From Bacillota bacterium (lineage in GTDB: Bacteria > Bacillota > Clostridia > Christensenellales > Aristaeellaceae), in NCBI GenBank assembly GCA_023409955.1, contig JAEYQQ010000077.1, forward strand, positions 1 to 33,223: a stretch of 33,223 bases of DNA, given 5' to 3'. The notes below the pieces were generated by a model. The model saw only the letters and a program-made list of their open reading frames with translations. It made no database searches and was not told the origin of the DNA. Within the stretch, counting starts at the first letter, position 1; each line of letters begins with the position of its first letter. The position numbers and the translations under genes were made by a program. Of this stretch, positions 1 through 9,008 are shown in pieces.

Positions 1-32
1 ATACCCTCCGTTTGGTGTCTTACAAAATGTCA

Positions 33-1238
33 TCAGGCTGTTTTAACAATGGTCATCAGCACTTCCACCATTTGATCCATGGATTGTACGGGGATCAGCT
101 CCCGGCGGCCATGAAAGTTGTACCCTCCGGTGGACAGGTTGGGGCAGGGCAGGCCCATATAGGATAGCCTTGCACCGTCCGTTCCGCCGCGAATGGGCCG
201 AATCAAAGGTTTGATGCCGCACTTGATCATCGCTTCCTCTGCCTTTTGAACGATATGCATATGGTCTTTCAGCTTTTCCCGCATGTTGAAGTAGCTGTCC
301 TTGAGGGTAAGCTCCACTGTGCCTGCGCCGTACTTGTCATTCATGTAAGCAGCAATCTTTTCAAGCCGGGCCTTTCTCAAATGGAATTTCGCCATATCAT
401 GGTCCCGGATGATGTAGTGCATGGTGCAAAGTTCTTCATCGCCTTGTATGGAGCTTAGGTGGTAAAATCCCTCATACCCTTCTGTACAAGCGGGGATTTC
501 CTGGGGTGGCAGCATGGCATTGAGCTCCATGGCAAACAGCATGGCGTTGCGCATTTTGTTTTTGGCGCTGCCGGGATGGATGTTCACACCATGAATCCGT
601 ATCGATGCGGATGCAGCATTAAAGTTTTCGTATTCAATTTCGCCAAGCTCCCCACCGTCTACGGTATAGGCATATTCTGCCCCAAAGCCCGCTACATGGA
701 AGCGGTCGGCTCCCTGGCCGATTTCCTCATCCGGGGTAAAGGCGATGCAGATCTTGCCGTGGTCCGGTGCGTCCTTGTCCATCAGTCGTTCGCATAGCGT
801 CATAATCTCCGCAACACCGGCCTTGTCATCGGCACCTAAAAGGGTATTGCCGTCGGTGACAATCAAGTCAAGGCCAGCAAGCTCCGGCAGAAAATCAAAC
901 TCCTTTTCACTTATCACAAGGCCGCTCTCCAGTGTTATGTCGCCGCCGCTGTAGGGCAAAATCCTAGGCTTTACGGGGCCTCCAGGCACGGCGTTGGATG
1001 TATCCATATGGGCCACAAAGCCGATGGGAGGCTGGTTGGTGCTGCCCTTGGCCGGGATGCTGCCATACACATAGCCGTGTTCATCCATTCGGCAATCAGT
1101 AATGCCAAGGGCCAGCATTTCATCTACCAATAACTGGCCCAGCACCTTCTGGTTGGGTGTGGAGGGGCATACGGTTGCGTTGTCATCGCTGGTGGTATCA
1201 ATGGCAATGTACTTTAAAAACCTTTCATAAGCGCGCAT
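33..1238 (-). CDS. pepT: Tripeptide aminopeptidase PepT (M20 metallopeptidase)
   Basis: The product removes the N-terminal residue from tripeptides in the cytoplasm, using two zinc ions. Numbering from the ATG at 1238 (401 aa, the usual PepT length), the M20 metal and catalytic residues are all visible: His77 and Asp79 in HMDTS, bridging Asp138 in LGADDKAG, Glu171/Glu172 in DEEIG, Asp194 in VDGGE and a C-terminal His near 376 in NFHGRRE. An alternative ATG at 1244 overlaps the stop of the upstream HAD gene as ATGA. However, AAGGAG lies only 2 nt before that ATG and 8 nt before the ATG at 1238, so I prefer the latter. It is the last gene of a three-gene operon and probably translationally coupled. 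Family assignment is firm. The tripeptide specificity is the family's, not shown here. Confidence 0.93.
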   Translation of the reverse strand: MRAYERFLKYIAIDTTSDDNATVCPSTPNQKVLGQLLVDEMLALGITDCRMDEHGYVYGSIPAKGSTNQPPIGFVAHMDTSNAVPGGPVKPRILPYSGGDITLESGLVISEKEFDFLPELAGLDLIVTDGNTLLGADDKAGVAEIMTLCERLMDKDAPDHGKICIAFTPDEEIGQGADRFHVAGFGAEYAYTVDGGELGEIEYENFNAASASIRIHGVNIHPGSAKNKMRNAMLFAMELNAMLPPQEIPACTEGYEGFYHLSSIQGDEELCTMHYIIRDHDMAKFHLRKARLEKIAAYMNDKYGAGTVELTLKDSYFNMREKLKDHMHIVQKAEEAMIKCGIKPLIRPIRGGTDGARLSYMGLPCPNLSTGGYNFHGRRELIPVQSMDQMVEVLMTIVKTA

Positions 1239-1240
1239 GT

Positions 1241-1897
1241 TCATTGCTCCTTTTCATCAAGCAGTGGAATCAAATCCGTTAATGTGGCTATGCAGTAATC
1301 CACATAGGATGCAAGCTCAGGTGTGAATGGAATCAGGTCTGGTATCATCACACAGGTCATTTTGGCGGCGCGGACGGATTTGATACCGTTGATGGAATCC
1401 TCCACCCCCATGCAGCGATGGGGTAAGACCCCAAGCCGATTTGCCGCCAGCAGGTAAATGTCCGGTGCAGGCTTGCTGTTTTTTAGGGTATCGCCGCAGA
1501 CAACGGCATGAAATGCGTTATCGAGCCCTGCCATCTTCATATAGCTTTCCACAATGGACTGGTTGTTAGAGGTGGCGACGGCAGTTTTGATGCCCATTTT
1601 TGAAAGAACAGCCAGCAGCTCCCGTATGCCGGGCTTTTCGGGAATGCCGTTTTTTTTCATGTCCTCATACATCAGGGCTGTCCAGCGGTCGATCATCTTT
1701 TCATAAGGGAAGTCCGCGCCTAGTTCACCTTGCATAATGGCCTTACCGGCTGCCATGCTCACGCCCATGGTGCGCATTACCATGGCCTTGTCAATGGGAT
1801 GGCCGAGATCAGCGCAGGCCTGCATTTGCATGATAAGGCCCAAACGCTCTGTATCAAACAGTACGCCGTCCATGTCAAATATTACTGCGTCAAACAC
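1241..1897 (-). CDS. HAD-superfamily hydrolase, beta-phosphoglucomutase-like
   Basis: This is a 218-aa cytoplasmic phosphatase or phosphomutase of HAD subfamily IA. The nucleophile motif is DMDGVLFD with Asp8 and Asp10, followed by a helical cap at roughly residues 18-85. Motif II is VATSNN (Thr109/Ser110), Lys142 lies in SKPAPD, and the metal-binding acidic pair Glu166/Asp167 is in GVEDS. The start is GTG at 1897, chosen because AAGGAAA lies 8-10 nt upstream. It begins 4 nt after the stop of the FAD-dependent gene and overlaps or abuts pepT, so the three are co-transcribed. The physiological substrate cannot be read from the sequence. Sugar phosphates are usual for this subfamily. Confidence 0.88.
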   Translation of the reverse strand: MFDAVIFDMDGVLFDTERLGLIMQMQACADLGHPIDKAMVMRTMGVSMAAGKAIMQGELGADFPYEKMIDRWTALMYEDMKKNGIPEKPGIRELLAVLSKMGIKTAVATSNNQSIVESYMKMAGLDNAFHAVVCGDTLKNSKPAPDIYLLAANRLGVLPHRCMGVEDSINGIKSVRAAKMTCVMIPDLIPFTPELASYVDYCIATLTDLIPLLDEKEQ

Positions 1898-1901
1898 GTT
1901 A

Positions 1902-3491
1902 CTATTTCCTTTCCAATGCTTTTACGGCGCAGGCAATGCCATCCACCGCAGCGCTCATAATGCCCCCGGCATAACCGGCGCCTTCGCCGCAGGGAAAAAT
2001 GCCCCGTATGTCTGATTGGCAGATTTCATCCCTAATAATGCGAACCGGGGAGGAGGAACGGGTTTCCACACCAGTCAGAAGTGCATCTGGGTGAGCAAAA
2101 CCATTTAACTGCCGGTCCATTTGCATAATGCCGATGCGCATGTTTTCCACAACATACTTGGGCAGGCACGCACCCAAATCACTGGGGATAACGCCTGGCT
2201 TGTAGGAAGGGGTCACGCTGCCGATGCGCTTGGAGGCCCTGCCTTCCAAAAAATCCTCCACCCGCTGGGCTGGCGCAATAAAACCGCCACCTCCAAGGCG
2301 GAAGGCCGCCTGTTCTATCGCCCGCTGGTAATCATGCCCTGCTAGGGGATGGTCATCGCCAAAGTCCAGGGGAGTAATGCCCACAAGCAGCGCTGAATTG
2401 GCATTTTCCCCGGCTCTGTTGTGATAGCTCATGCCGTTGACGCACACGCCCCCTTGTCCGCTTGCGGCAGGAATAACCACCCCGCCCGGGCACATGCAAA
2501 AGGTGTATGCTCCCCGGCCGTCAGGCGTGCGCACGCTAAGCTTGTAATCCGCCGCGCCCAAGGCCTTGTGGTTGGCAAACCTGCCGTATTGCGAGGTGTT
2601 GATGAGCCTTTGGGGGTGTTCAATGCGGGCGCCTACGGAAAAGGGCTTTTGCACCATTGTCAGTCCGGCCTGGTAGGCCATGCGGCAGGTGTCCCGGGCG
2701 CTGTGGCCAATGGCAAGAATCAAAGTGTCCGTATCAAGCTGGGTTTCATGGCCGTCCTTGGCAATGGTGATACCCCGCAGTGCACCTTTATCCATATGAA
2801 GGCCGGTGAGCTTTGCTTCAAACCAAACCTCGCCGCCAAGGCGTTTGATTTCTTCCCGTAGGTTTTTGACAACCCCTCTTAGCAAATCAGTGCCGATGTG
2901 GGCTTTTTGAAGGTAGAGAATTTCCTCCGGTGCGCCAAAGCTTGCAAGAGAACGCAAAACTTCACCGCAAAGGGGGTTTTTAATGCCGGTGGTAAGCTTG
3001 CCGTCGGAGAAGGCACCGGCGCCGCCCTCACCAAAGAGCACATTGCTTTCTTCGTTAAGCTGGCCTGTTTCCATCAGCAGGTCAACATCTTTTGCCCGGT
3101 CATCCACGGCCTTGCCCCGCTCAATCAATAACGGTCTTGCTCCGGCCCTGGCAAGGGTCAACGCGGCAAAGAGCCCTGCAGGCCCTGCGCCTGCCACCAC
3201 AGGCCGCTTCAAAAAGGCGGCGGCAGGCAGTGGAGCGGCCTTTTTCTCCTCTTCTACTTTGACCGCCGTACCAAAACGCAGGCGGCTCAAAACCGCATCC
3301 TCCTGCCTTAAGGAAACATCTACGCTGTATACAAAATGGACATCGCCCTTGTCTCTGGCATCCACACTTTTTTTGGTTATGCGCAAAGAGTTCAGTTCGC
3401 TTACGGGTACGCCTAACTTTTTTGCGGCGGCCTGGTGCAAAGCCCTATCGCCGCTATCTAAGGACAAGGAAATATTGGAAAGGCGAAGCAT
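1902..3491 (-). CDS. FAD-dependent dehydrogenase, COG2509 family
   Basis: This is a 529-aa flavoprotein of the uncharacterised COG2509 (FAD-dependent dehydrogenase) family, common in Clostridia. An N-terminal segment of about 85 residues has a conserved family start (LRLSNISLSLD). It is followed by the FAD-binding Rossmann motif GAGPAG (Gly101, Gly103, Gly106) with ERG at the end of the second strand. Further family signatures are a Gly-rich GEGGAGAFSDGKL stretch, a Cys-containing MCPGG segment, and a C-terminal FPCGEGAGYAGGI FAD-contact motif. A longer in-frame ATG exists at 3536, but the ATG at 3491 has AGGAGG 6 nt upstream and matches the family start. It is the first gene of the operon with the HAD and pepT genes. 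Its electron donor and substrate are unknown. Confidence 0.9.
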   Translation of the reverse strand: MLRLSNISLSLDSGDRALHQAAAKKLGVPVSELNSLRITKKSVDARDKGDVHFVYSVDVSLRQEDAVLSRLRFGTAVKVEEEKKAAPLPAAAFLKRPVVAGAGPAGLFAALTLARAGARPLLIERGKAVDDRAKDVDLLMETGQLNEESNVLFGEGGAGAFSDGKLTTGIKNPLCGEVLRSLASFGAPEEILYLQKAHIGTDLLRGVVKNLREEIKRLGGEVWFEAKLTGLHMDKGALRGITIAKDGHETQLDTDTLILAIGHSARDTCRMAYQAGLTMVQKPFSVGARIEHPQRLINTSQYGRFANHKALGAADYKLSVRTPDGRGAYTFCMCPGGVVIPAASGQGGVCVNGMSYHNRAGENANSALLVGITPLDFGDDHPLAGHDYQRAIEQAAFRLGGGGFIAPAQRVEDFLEGRASKRIGSVTPSYKPGVIPSDLGACLPKYVVENMRIGIMQMDRQLNGFAHPDALLTGVETRSSSPVRIIRDEICQSDIRGIFPCGEGAGYAGGIMSAAVDGIACAVKALERK

Positions 3492-3519
3492 GGGTTTCCT
3501 CCTTTGTTGTTCACGCCTT

Positions 3520-3528
3520 ATTGTATCA
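3520..3528 (-). promoter_or_regulatory. Extended -10 promoter for the COG2509-HAD-pepT operon
   Basis: Read on the minus strand, TG-A-TACAAT is a good extended -10 element. The -35 region 17 nt upstream (TTTTCT) is weak, as is usual when the extended TG is present. Transcription would begin near 3513, leaving a leader of about 22 nt that carries the AGGAGG of the first gene. Confidence 0.45.
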
Positions 3529-3540
3529 CGTTGCAATGGG

Positions 3541-3821
3541 AAAGAAAACCTTTCCGGCTGTCATGTACATGGATTTGCAGGCAGTTCATGGCCCTTGGAC
3601 TATAAAAGTTATCAGGTTCCTACGGCACAGACTGGAAGCTGGCCATGGCCACCACTTGCTTGTCCATTTGCCAGGCATGGTTGTGTACCTGATCTGTCAA
3701 AAGTATTTTTGGAATGCATTGTAATGGCAGGGATGAACAATTGATACTTCCGTTAGGTGTTTTGAAAAAGCGAAAAATCTACTTAGGTTATAAAGAGATG
3801 GAGAGTTTCAGAATGAAAACA
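3541..3821. other. Intergenic gap with no recognisable gene
   Basis: This stretch of about 280 bases lies upstream of the COG2509 operon promoter. Short open frames exist on both strands, but none has a convincing ribosome binding site or recognisable protein motif. One minus-strand frame is open apart from an internal stop and could be a decayed gene, but I cannot match it to a family. I see no tRNA-like fold, repeat array or insertion-sequence end. Confidence 0.4.
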
Positions 3822-3857
3822 AACGGTTTCTTGAGAAATTGCTTTCAAGAAGCCGTT
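3822..3857 (-). terminator. Hairpin terminator, possibly bidirectional
   Basis: A 13-bp stem, 3822-3834 (AACGGTTTCTTGA) against 3845-3857, pairs completely with one G-T wobble around a 10-nt loop. On the minus strand it follows the deoxyribosyltransferase-like gene by about 70 nt and is trailed by TTTGTTTTC. On the plus strand it is trailed by a longer T-rich run, although no plus-strand gene ends here. Confidence 0.6.
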
Positions 3858-3929
3858 CGAGTTTTTGCCTTTTTATGCTTTCATCAAAGCGATGCGTATC
3901 TTTGCTTGTTACGTTGGAAAAATGGCTTA

Positions 3930-4337
3930 TTATTTGCAACTTGCGCTTTCTCGCATAATCACTTGGATAGCAGTATCCAGTCTCCCTGTTAGCTGTTTCA
4001 CTTGAGGCAGCCAATAAAACGGACAGGTATGATCATCACATGTAAAATAGAAATCGTCTGTATGGTAAATGTACACGCTTTTTCCTAACGCAATAGCCAT
4101 GCCCAGTTCGATATGTGTTCCTCGCCCTTGTGGTGTTAGCACAATGACAACATCCGCAGCCTTAATACCATCGCATTCTCTCTGACCAATCATTCGTAAA
4201 CGGTCTGGGTTATCCTCTGCTGATAAATCAAAATTCGTCCAGTCATAGGTGTGTGTCCAGCCGTTTTCTTTAAGGAGGCTTGTCACATGCCTTACTTGGT
4301 CAATATTGCTTAGGCGTGATGAGATATAGAAATTCAA
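3930..4337 (-). CDS. Nucleoside 2-deoxyribosyltransferase-like protein
   Basis: A 135-aa protein of the nucleoside 2-deoxyribosyltransferase superfamily, which exchanges bases between 2'-deoxynucleosides or hydrolyses nucleoside (mono)phosphates. It starts MNFYISSRLSNIDQV, typical of the small subgroup. It then shows YDWT (31-34), ADVVIVL (61-67) and GRGTHIELGMA (71-81), in which Glu77 would be the catalytic glutamate. The start is TTG at 4337, preceded by GAGGAG with a 6-nt spacer. An ATG just upstream is out of frame and meets a stop at once. The gene is monocistronic-looking, with hairpins on either side. Codon choice and base composition look more AT-rich than the neighbours, consistent with a separately acquired gene. 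Transferase versus hydrolase activity is undecided. Confidence 0.8.
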   Translation of the reverse strand: MNFYISSRLSNIDQVRHVTSLLKENGWTHTYDWTNFDLSAEDNPDRLRMIGQRECDGIKAADVVIVLTPQGRGTHIELGMAIALGKSVYIYHTDDFYFTCDDHTCPFYWLPQVKQLTGRLDTAIQVIMRESASCK

Positions 4338-4376
4338 ATCATTCTCCTCAACTATGTATCAGTTTTCTGTTAATTA

Positions 4377-4435
4377 AAGCGATTCAGGCCACCGGCATAG
4401 GAATGTTGACAGCCTGAAACTCGGCGTAATCGCTT
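4377..4435 (-). other. Intergenic stem-loop downstream of the cysteine desulfidase gene
   Basis: Nested complementarity: AAGCGATT (4377-4384) can pair with AATCGCTT (4428-4435), and TTCAGGC (4383-4389) with GCCTGAA (4412-4418), sharing two bases. On the minus strand the fold is followed by TTTAATTAA, so it may be a weak terminator for the desulfidase gene or a leader structure for the deoxyribosyltransferase-like gene. Confidence 0.35.
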
Positions 4436-4462
4436 ATGGAAGTTGTGTGCCGCTAAGAGCTA

Positions 4463-5737
4463 TCAGCATTCCACCATGATTTTGATGATCTCCCGGTCGG
4501 TTTCCCGCATGCCCTTGCTGGCCATGCGGCCGATGTTGGCAATGGTGTTATCCACGCCTTTGGTGATGATGCCGTCACCGCTTAGAAATTCCCGGCCCTT
4601 TTGATACATGCAAAGGCCCATGATCCCGGCATCCACTGCCGATGCGATTTTCGCCGCACAGGAGGATTTCGCACCATCGCATACCATACCGGATACGATG
4701 GCCAGGGCGTTGACAACGGTATGGGCCACCGTTTCATAATCACCGCCCAACAGGTAGGCGATGCCCGCACCGGCGGCGCTGCCTGCGCTTACTGCCCCGC
4801 AAAAGGCAGAGAGCCTGCCGATGGACGTCTTTTGATGGATGGTAATCAGATCGGCAAGTGCAACAGCTCGTATCAGCCGATCCTGGGGCAGGCAGAACTC
4901 TTGGGCATAAGCGATAACCGGCAGTGATGCGGTGAGGCTTTGGTTGCCGCTGCCCGAGAGTATGATGACTGGCTTTTCACAGCCGCCCATCCTCGCATCA
5001 GAACCGGCGGCGGCCAGCGCCCTTGCCCTGACCTTTATATCCGTACCATATGTATCCAGAAGAACCTTGCCAATACCGGCGCCCCAGTTGCCGCAAAGGC
5101 CATCTTCAGCGATGGCGCTGTTATAGCTGATTTGGCGGCCAATGACATCGGCAATGTCGCTGATATCGGCCATGTCTGCAAAGGCTACGATATCCATGAC
5201 GCTGAGTATGCTGCGGTCGGTTAGGCGAAGGTTGTTGGCATCTGTTCCTGTTTGATATAAAACCGCACCGCTTTTCTCGATCAGAACGATGTTTGTATGG
5301 TAATGCTCAATGACAACCTTGGCATAGGCAGATCCTGTATTGACGGTTACAGCCAGATAGAATACAAGATCGCCCTCATAGGGGATGATGCGGCAGTCAT
5401 GGGTATCCATATACCCCTTGATCATTGGCTTGTCCGCATCGCCTAAATCAGAAAGCACCTCCAGCATTTTAGCGGAATCTCCCGCTATGATGCCAGCGGA
5501 TACTGCTGCGGCAATCCCTTTTAAGCCGCCAGTATTGGGAACAACAACGCTTTTCACATTTTTGATAATGTTTCCGCTGACCATCACCTGGATGCTTTCC
5601 GGCGTTTCGCCCAGCACTTCCTTGGCCTTTGCGGCAGCATAGGCCAGGGCGATGGGTTCGGTACAGCCTGTGGCTGGAACCAGCTCTTCTTTTAGTATGG
5701 TCACATAATCCCAATATGCCTTACTGTTTGGTTGCAT
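4463..5737 (-). CDS. cyuA: L-cysteine desulfidase family protein (CyuA/UPF0597)
   Basis: A 424-aa cytoplasmic protein of the family that breaks L-cysteine down to pyruvate, ammonia and sulfide with an oxygen-sensitive [4Fe-4S] cluster. The N-terminal signature PATGCTEPIALAYA carries Cys25. Further family blocks are CGNWGAGIGK, MGGCEKPVIILSGSGNQ, CGAVSAGSAAGAGIAYLLGG and CDGAKSSCAAKIASA, which together provide the conserved cysteines for the cluster. The ATG at 5737 (AAAGG about 10 nt upstream) is preferred over the in-frame ATG at 5770, which has no ribosome binding site. It lies about 80 nt downstream of the GGDEF-EAL gene with no clear terminator between, so read-through is possible. No cysteine permease is adjacent. 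Cysteine versus another beta-eliminated substrate is inferred from the family. Confidence 0.85.
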   Translation of the reverse strand: MQPNSKAYWDYVTILKEELVPATGCTEPIALAYAAAKAKEVLGETPESIQVMVSGNIIKNVKSVVVPNTGGLKGIAAAVSAGIIAGDSAKMLEVLSDLGDADKPMIKGYMDTHDCRIIPYEGDLVFYLAVTVNTGSAYAKVVIEHYHTNIVLIEKSGAVLYQTGTDANNLRLTDRSILSVMDIVAFADMADISDIADVIGRQISYNSAIAEDGLCGNWGAGIGKVLLDTYGTDIKVRARALAAAGSDARMGGCEKPVIILSGSGNQSLTASLPVIAYAQEFCLPQDRLIRAVALADLITIHQKTSIGRLSAFCGAVSAGSAAGAGIAYLLGGDYETVAHTVVNALAIVSGMVCDGAKSSCAAKIASAVDAGIMGLCMYQKGREFLSGDGIITKGVDNTIANIGRMASKGMRETDREIIKIMVEC

Positions 5738-5819
5738 AGTGCTGCGACCTTTCCTATAGCGGCATGTCATCCGCAGTTTTTCAGATCAATTTGTTCATTG
5801 GATCATTGATTAAATTTTT

Positions 5820-8800
5820 TCACAGGATGACACTGCCTATGGATTGGGGGGTTAATACCGCGTTGTCACTGATTTTATTTTTGTGTGCCCTGATCACGTT
5901 TTCCACATCACTGGCAGGCATGGGCAGATAGTAATAGTAGCCTTGTACCTCATCACACTTTTGCTGTTCCAGGAAATCCAGCTGGCCTTGGGTCTCCACG
6001 CCTTCGGCAATCACCTTCATGCCAAGGCTCTTGGCTAGGTTGATGATGACCTGTGAAATGGCCTTGTCCTTATCGCTGTGCTCAATTTCCCGCACAAACT
6101 GTATATCCATTTTAATGCGGTCAACCGGAAGCATTTTCAGCCTGCTTAGGGAGGAATACTCGGTACCGAAATCGTCAATGGAGATGCATACATTTAGCCT
6201 TTTTAGCTCGTTAAGCACGGAGATGATGTATCCGGCTTCCTTGATGGCAATGCCTTCGGTGATCTCCAGCTCCAAATCCTGGGGGTCAAGGCCTGTCATC
6301 TCCAATATGTTCTTCACCTGACCAATGAGATTGGGGCTCCTGAACTGGTTCACAGAGATGTTGACCGCAACCCGCATCCTGGGCAGACCCAGGGACTTCC
6401 ATAGCATGTTTTGCCTGCAGGCTTCATAAAGCACCCACTCACCAATGGTATTGATAAGGCCTGACTGCTCTGCCAGCGGTATGAAAACGCTGGGGGATAC
6501 CATGCCTATCTCCGGGTGCTCCCAGCGAAGCAAGGCTTCCATACCAACGATTCGGCCGGTGGATAGCTCCACCTGGGGCTGATAGTATACTTTCAGTTCA
6601 TTTCTTTCCAGGGCTCTGTACATGCTGTTGGTTAGGCGCATTTTCAAGTGTATTTCTTCGCGCATATGGGGAGAGCAGAGAATATACTGGTTCTTTCCTT
6701 TGTCCTTTGCGTGATACATGGCAATGTCCGCACTTTTGATCAGTGATTCTGTGTCGGTTCCGTCAATGGGATACATGGCAACGCCGGCGCTTCCGGTAAC
6801 AAACATTTCCTGTCCGTGGACAATAAAGGGCTGCATGAACAAATTCATGACGGAACGCATGATTTTTTCGATGTTCGCCATGTCGGACAGGTGGTTGAGC
6901 ATGATTACAAATTCGTCGCCGCCAAAGCGTGCCACCGTGTCTGTTTTGCGAAGGCATTTTACCAATTGGGAAGCTACTTCACGTATCAAAAGGTCGCCGC
7001 CCTGGTGCCCCATGGTATCGTTGATGCTTTTAAAACCGTCCAGATCAAGAAAGATCACCGCAATGGTTTTTTCGCTGCGCTGCGCCAGGGAGATGGCTTG
7101 CTCTGTTCTGTCCTTAAAGAGTGCACGGTTGGGCAGGCCTGTGAGATTGTCGTAATAGGCCAGAAAATGAACACGGCTTTCAACCCGTACTTTTTCCATA
7201 TAGTCCGCCATGATGTTGGACAGGATTTTCATCAGGTCCAGGTGGTCTTCCCGCCATGTCATGGCAGCGCTTAACGTTTCTAATCGCAGGTGCCCAATCA
7301 CCATATCCTTGACGGTAATGGGAAAGGAGATCAAAGAGCCAATCCCTTCACGGGTGATTTTTTCCACGGCAGCGTGCTTCCCAACTGGGTACAATTTTCC
7401 ATTTGCGTACACAGCCATATCGCAAGGGTCTGCAATGTCGCTATGGTTGATATGGGTGGTTTCGGTAAGGAGGCCGGAGGCTTCACCGCGAATCCAGCAA
7501 TAGGGGCGATAGCTGTCCGATGCGTCTTTTGGGCAGGGAATAAAGCGGACGCTGTCTGCACCATAAAATGTTCCGATATGCATCAACAAGCTGGAGACTC
7601 TTTTTTCTTCGTTTTTTCTGGTGGTACCTGCGATTTCAAAGGAGATGTCCGAGATCAGTTTCTCACGGCGAAGCTGTTCTTCGTTTTCGGTGAGCCTGAG
7701 AACATATGCCTTGTGCGCATAAAATGCGACCCATACAGCAATAGCGAAAATCCCAAGGCGGCCGCTGTAGCTCCCGCTGTTAATTATGGCAAGCGACTGG
7801 GGGTTGAGTACCCATACAATGATCTGCGTAATGAAAAAGGAAGCAGCGGTACAAAGCAACACCACTCGCCGCCGAAAAACCATAGAAAATATGAGCATGA
7901 TAAAGGGAAAGGCCCATATAGTAGTACTTCCGCTATTAATAAATACAAATGTGATGGCCGGAATTGATATCGATACTGTCACAGCATAAATGTGTTCCAG
8001 CACGCTTTTTTTCACAGGCAGCCTGGTGATCCACTGCAGTCCGATGCTTAGCAGAAAAAGCGGCAGGCAGATAGGAAGAACGCCCAGAACAGAGGAGCTT
8101 GCCTTAAAGATGTACAAGGATATAAAGCAGATAAACCCGCCAGCAGCAAAGGCAAAGGAAAAGTAATTGTAGGTCATCTTCTTGTTGTTGTTGGAAAGTA
8201 CGGCTTCCATATCGTTGGTCTTATGCTTTCTGCAAAACCGGAACTTGTTCATGCAAAAGCTGATTACGGCCAGCGGGATGAAAAATACGAGGGGGGCCAT
8301 TTGGGGTACATAGGCTGTTGGCAGCAGCGTATTGATAAACAAGTCAGCAGAGGCTAGCAATACGGCGGCGGCCAGTGCGATGCTGATCCATTTTGCCTGC
8401 TTGGATTCCGTGATGTCGTCAGCGTTGGCCCCCCAGCGCTTTAATATATAGAATACTGCCATCAGGCTTACGGCCAGATACGCATACAGAAAATAATCCC
8501 ATCCATTATTTACGGCAACATTGACCCAGCCATAGGCTGTATGGACCATGGTGTATTGCTTTGCCACCATGCTGGCAGAGAGCGAAAAATGATACAGGCT
8601 AATAAGTACAGGAACATAGATCAGGGCATAGATCCAGCTCTTGACATGGATGCCTTTCTCTTTGAGCATCAGCAGGCCGAAATGAACAATTAACCCAAAC
8701 AGCGGAATCCAGCCAAATGCTGCAATGCGGCGTCCAAGCATGCACTCATATAGTGTCGGTGCTTTAATGGCGATGGAAAAACCAAAAGACCAAACCGCCA

Positions 8801-8927
8801 TGCAAGCGCAAATGGCGGAAAATGTGATATTCACGCCTGATCTTGTGTTTTGTAAAAACATAAACAAACAAAGAAAGAGGCTGGCTGCAGATATTGATAT
8901 AAACAGAACCGGCAAAATATGATTCAT
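5820..8927 (-). CDS. Membrane GAF-GGDEF-EAL cyclic-di-GMP enzyme
   Basis: A 1035-aa membrane protein predicted to make and/or degrade c-di-GMP. Residues 1-235 form a 7-TM module like those at the N-terminus of some histidine kinases. About six more hydrophobic helices lie at roughly 255-405, and a GAF-like region spans about 420-575. The GGDEF domain begins near 590 (LTGLPNR) with an intact RFGGDEF around 667 and an inhibitory-site RKTD five residues before it. The EAL domain carries MEALLRW near 796, DDFGTEYSSL near 918 and EGVET near 974, so catalytic residues appear present. The usual Gly after DDFGT is Glu. The ATG at 8927 is preceded only by a weak, distant GAGG. It is transcribed divergently from the CheR-kinase operon. 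The net activity and the signal sensed are unknown. Confidence 0.93.
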   Translation of the reverse strand: MNHILPVLFISISAASLFLCLFMFLQNTRSGVNITFSAICACMAVWSFGFSIAIKAPTLYECMLGRRIAAFGWIPLFGLIVHFGLLMLKEKGIHVKSWIYALIYVPVLISLYHFSLSASMVAKQYTMVHTAYGWVNVAVNNGWDYFLYAYLAVSLMAVFYILKRWGANADDITESKQAKWISIALAAAVLLASADLFINTLLPTAYVPQMAPLVFFIPLAVISFCMNKFRFCRKHKTNDMEAVLSNNNKKMTYNYFSFAFAAGGFICFISLYIFKASSSVLGVLPICLPLFLLSIGLQWITRLPVKKSVLEHIYAVTVSISIPAITFVFINSGSTTIWAFPFIMLIFSMVFRRRVVLLCTAASFFITQIIVWVLNPQSLAIINSGSYSGRLGIFAIAVWVAFYAHKAYVLRLTENEEQLRREKLISDISFEIAGTTRKNEEKRVSSLLMHIGTFYGADSVRFIPCPKDASDSYRPYCWIRGEASGLLTETTHINHSDIADPCDMAVYANGKLYPVGKHAAVEKITREGIGSLISFPITVKDMVIGHLRLETLSAAMTWREDHLDLMKILSNIMADYMEKVRVESRVHFLAYYDNLTGLPNRALFKDRTEQAISLAQRSEKTIAVIFLDLDGFKSINDTMGHQGGDLLIREVASQLVKCLRKTDTVARFGGDEFVIMLNHLSDMANIEKIMRSVMNLFMQPFIVHGQEMFVTGSAGVAMYPIDGTDTESLIKSADIAMYHAKDKGKNQYILCSPHMREEIHLKMRLTNSMYRALERNELKVYYQPQVELSTGRIVGMEALLRWEHPEIGMVSPSVFIPLAEQSGLINTIGEWVLYEACRQNMLWKSLGLPRMRVAVNISVNQFRSPNLIGQVKNILEMTGLDPQDLELEITEGIAIKEAGYIISVLNELKRLNVCISIDDFGTEYSSLSRLKMLPVDRIKMDIQFVREIEHSDKDKAISQVIINLAKSLGMKVIAEGVETQGQLDFLEQQKCDEVQGYYYYLPMPASDVENVIRAHKNKISDNAVLTPQSIGSVIL

Positions 8928-8999
8928 GTAATTTTATAGCCTCGCTTTGGCTGAGAATATTAAACGGCTTTACTGATGGCTGCATATACTACGCTGTAC

Positions 9000-9008
9000 A
9001 CTATAACA
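9000..9008 (-). promoter_or_regulatory. Extended -10 promoter for the GGDEF-EAL gene
   Basis: On the minus strand TG-T-TATAGT is an extended -10 element. A poor -35 (TTTCAT) lies 17 nt upstream. Transcription would start near 8993, giving a leader of about 66 nt. Confidence 0.45.

Noticed and set aside
2983..3744. 253-codon open frame on the plus strand
   Set aside because: It lies mostly antisense to the COG2509 gene, whose FAD motifs are clear; it has no ribosome binding site and its composition is low-complexity Ser/Ala/Pro.
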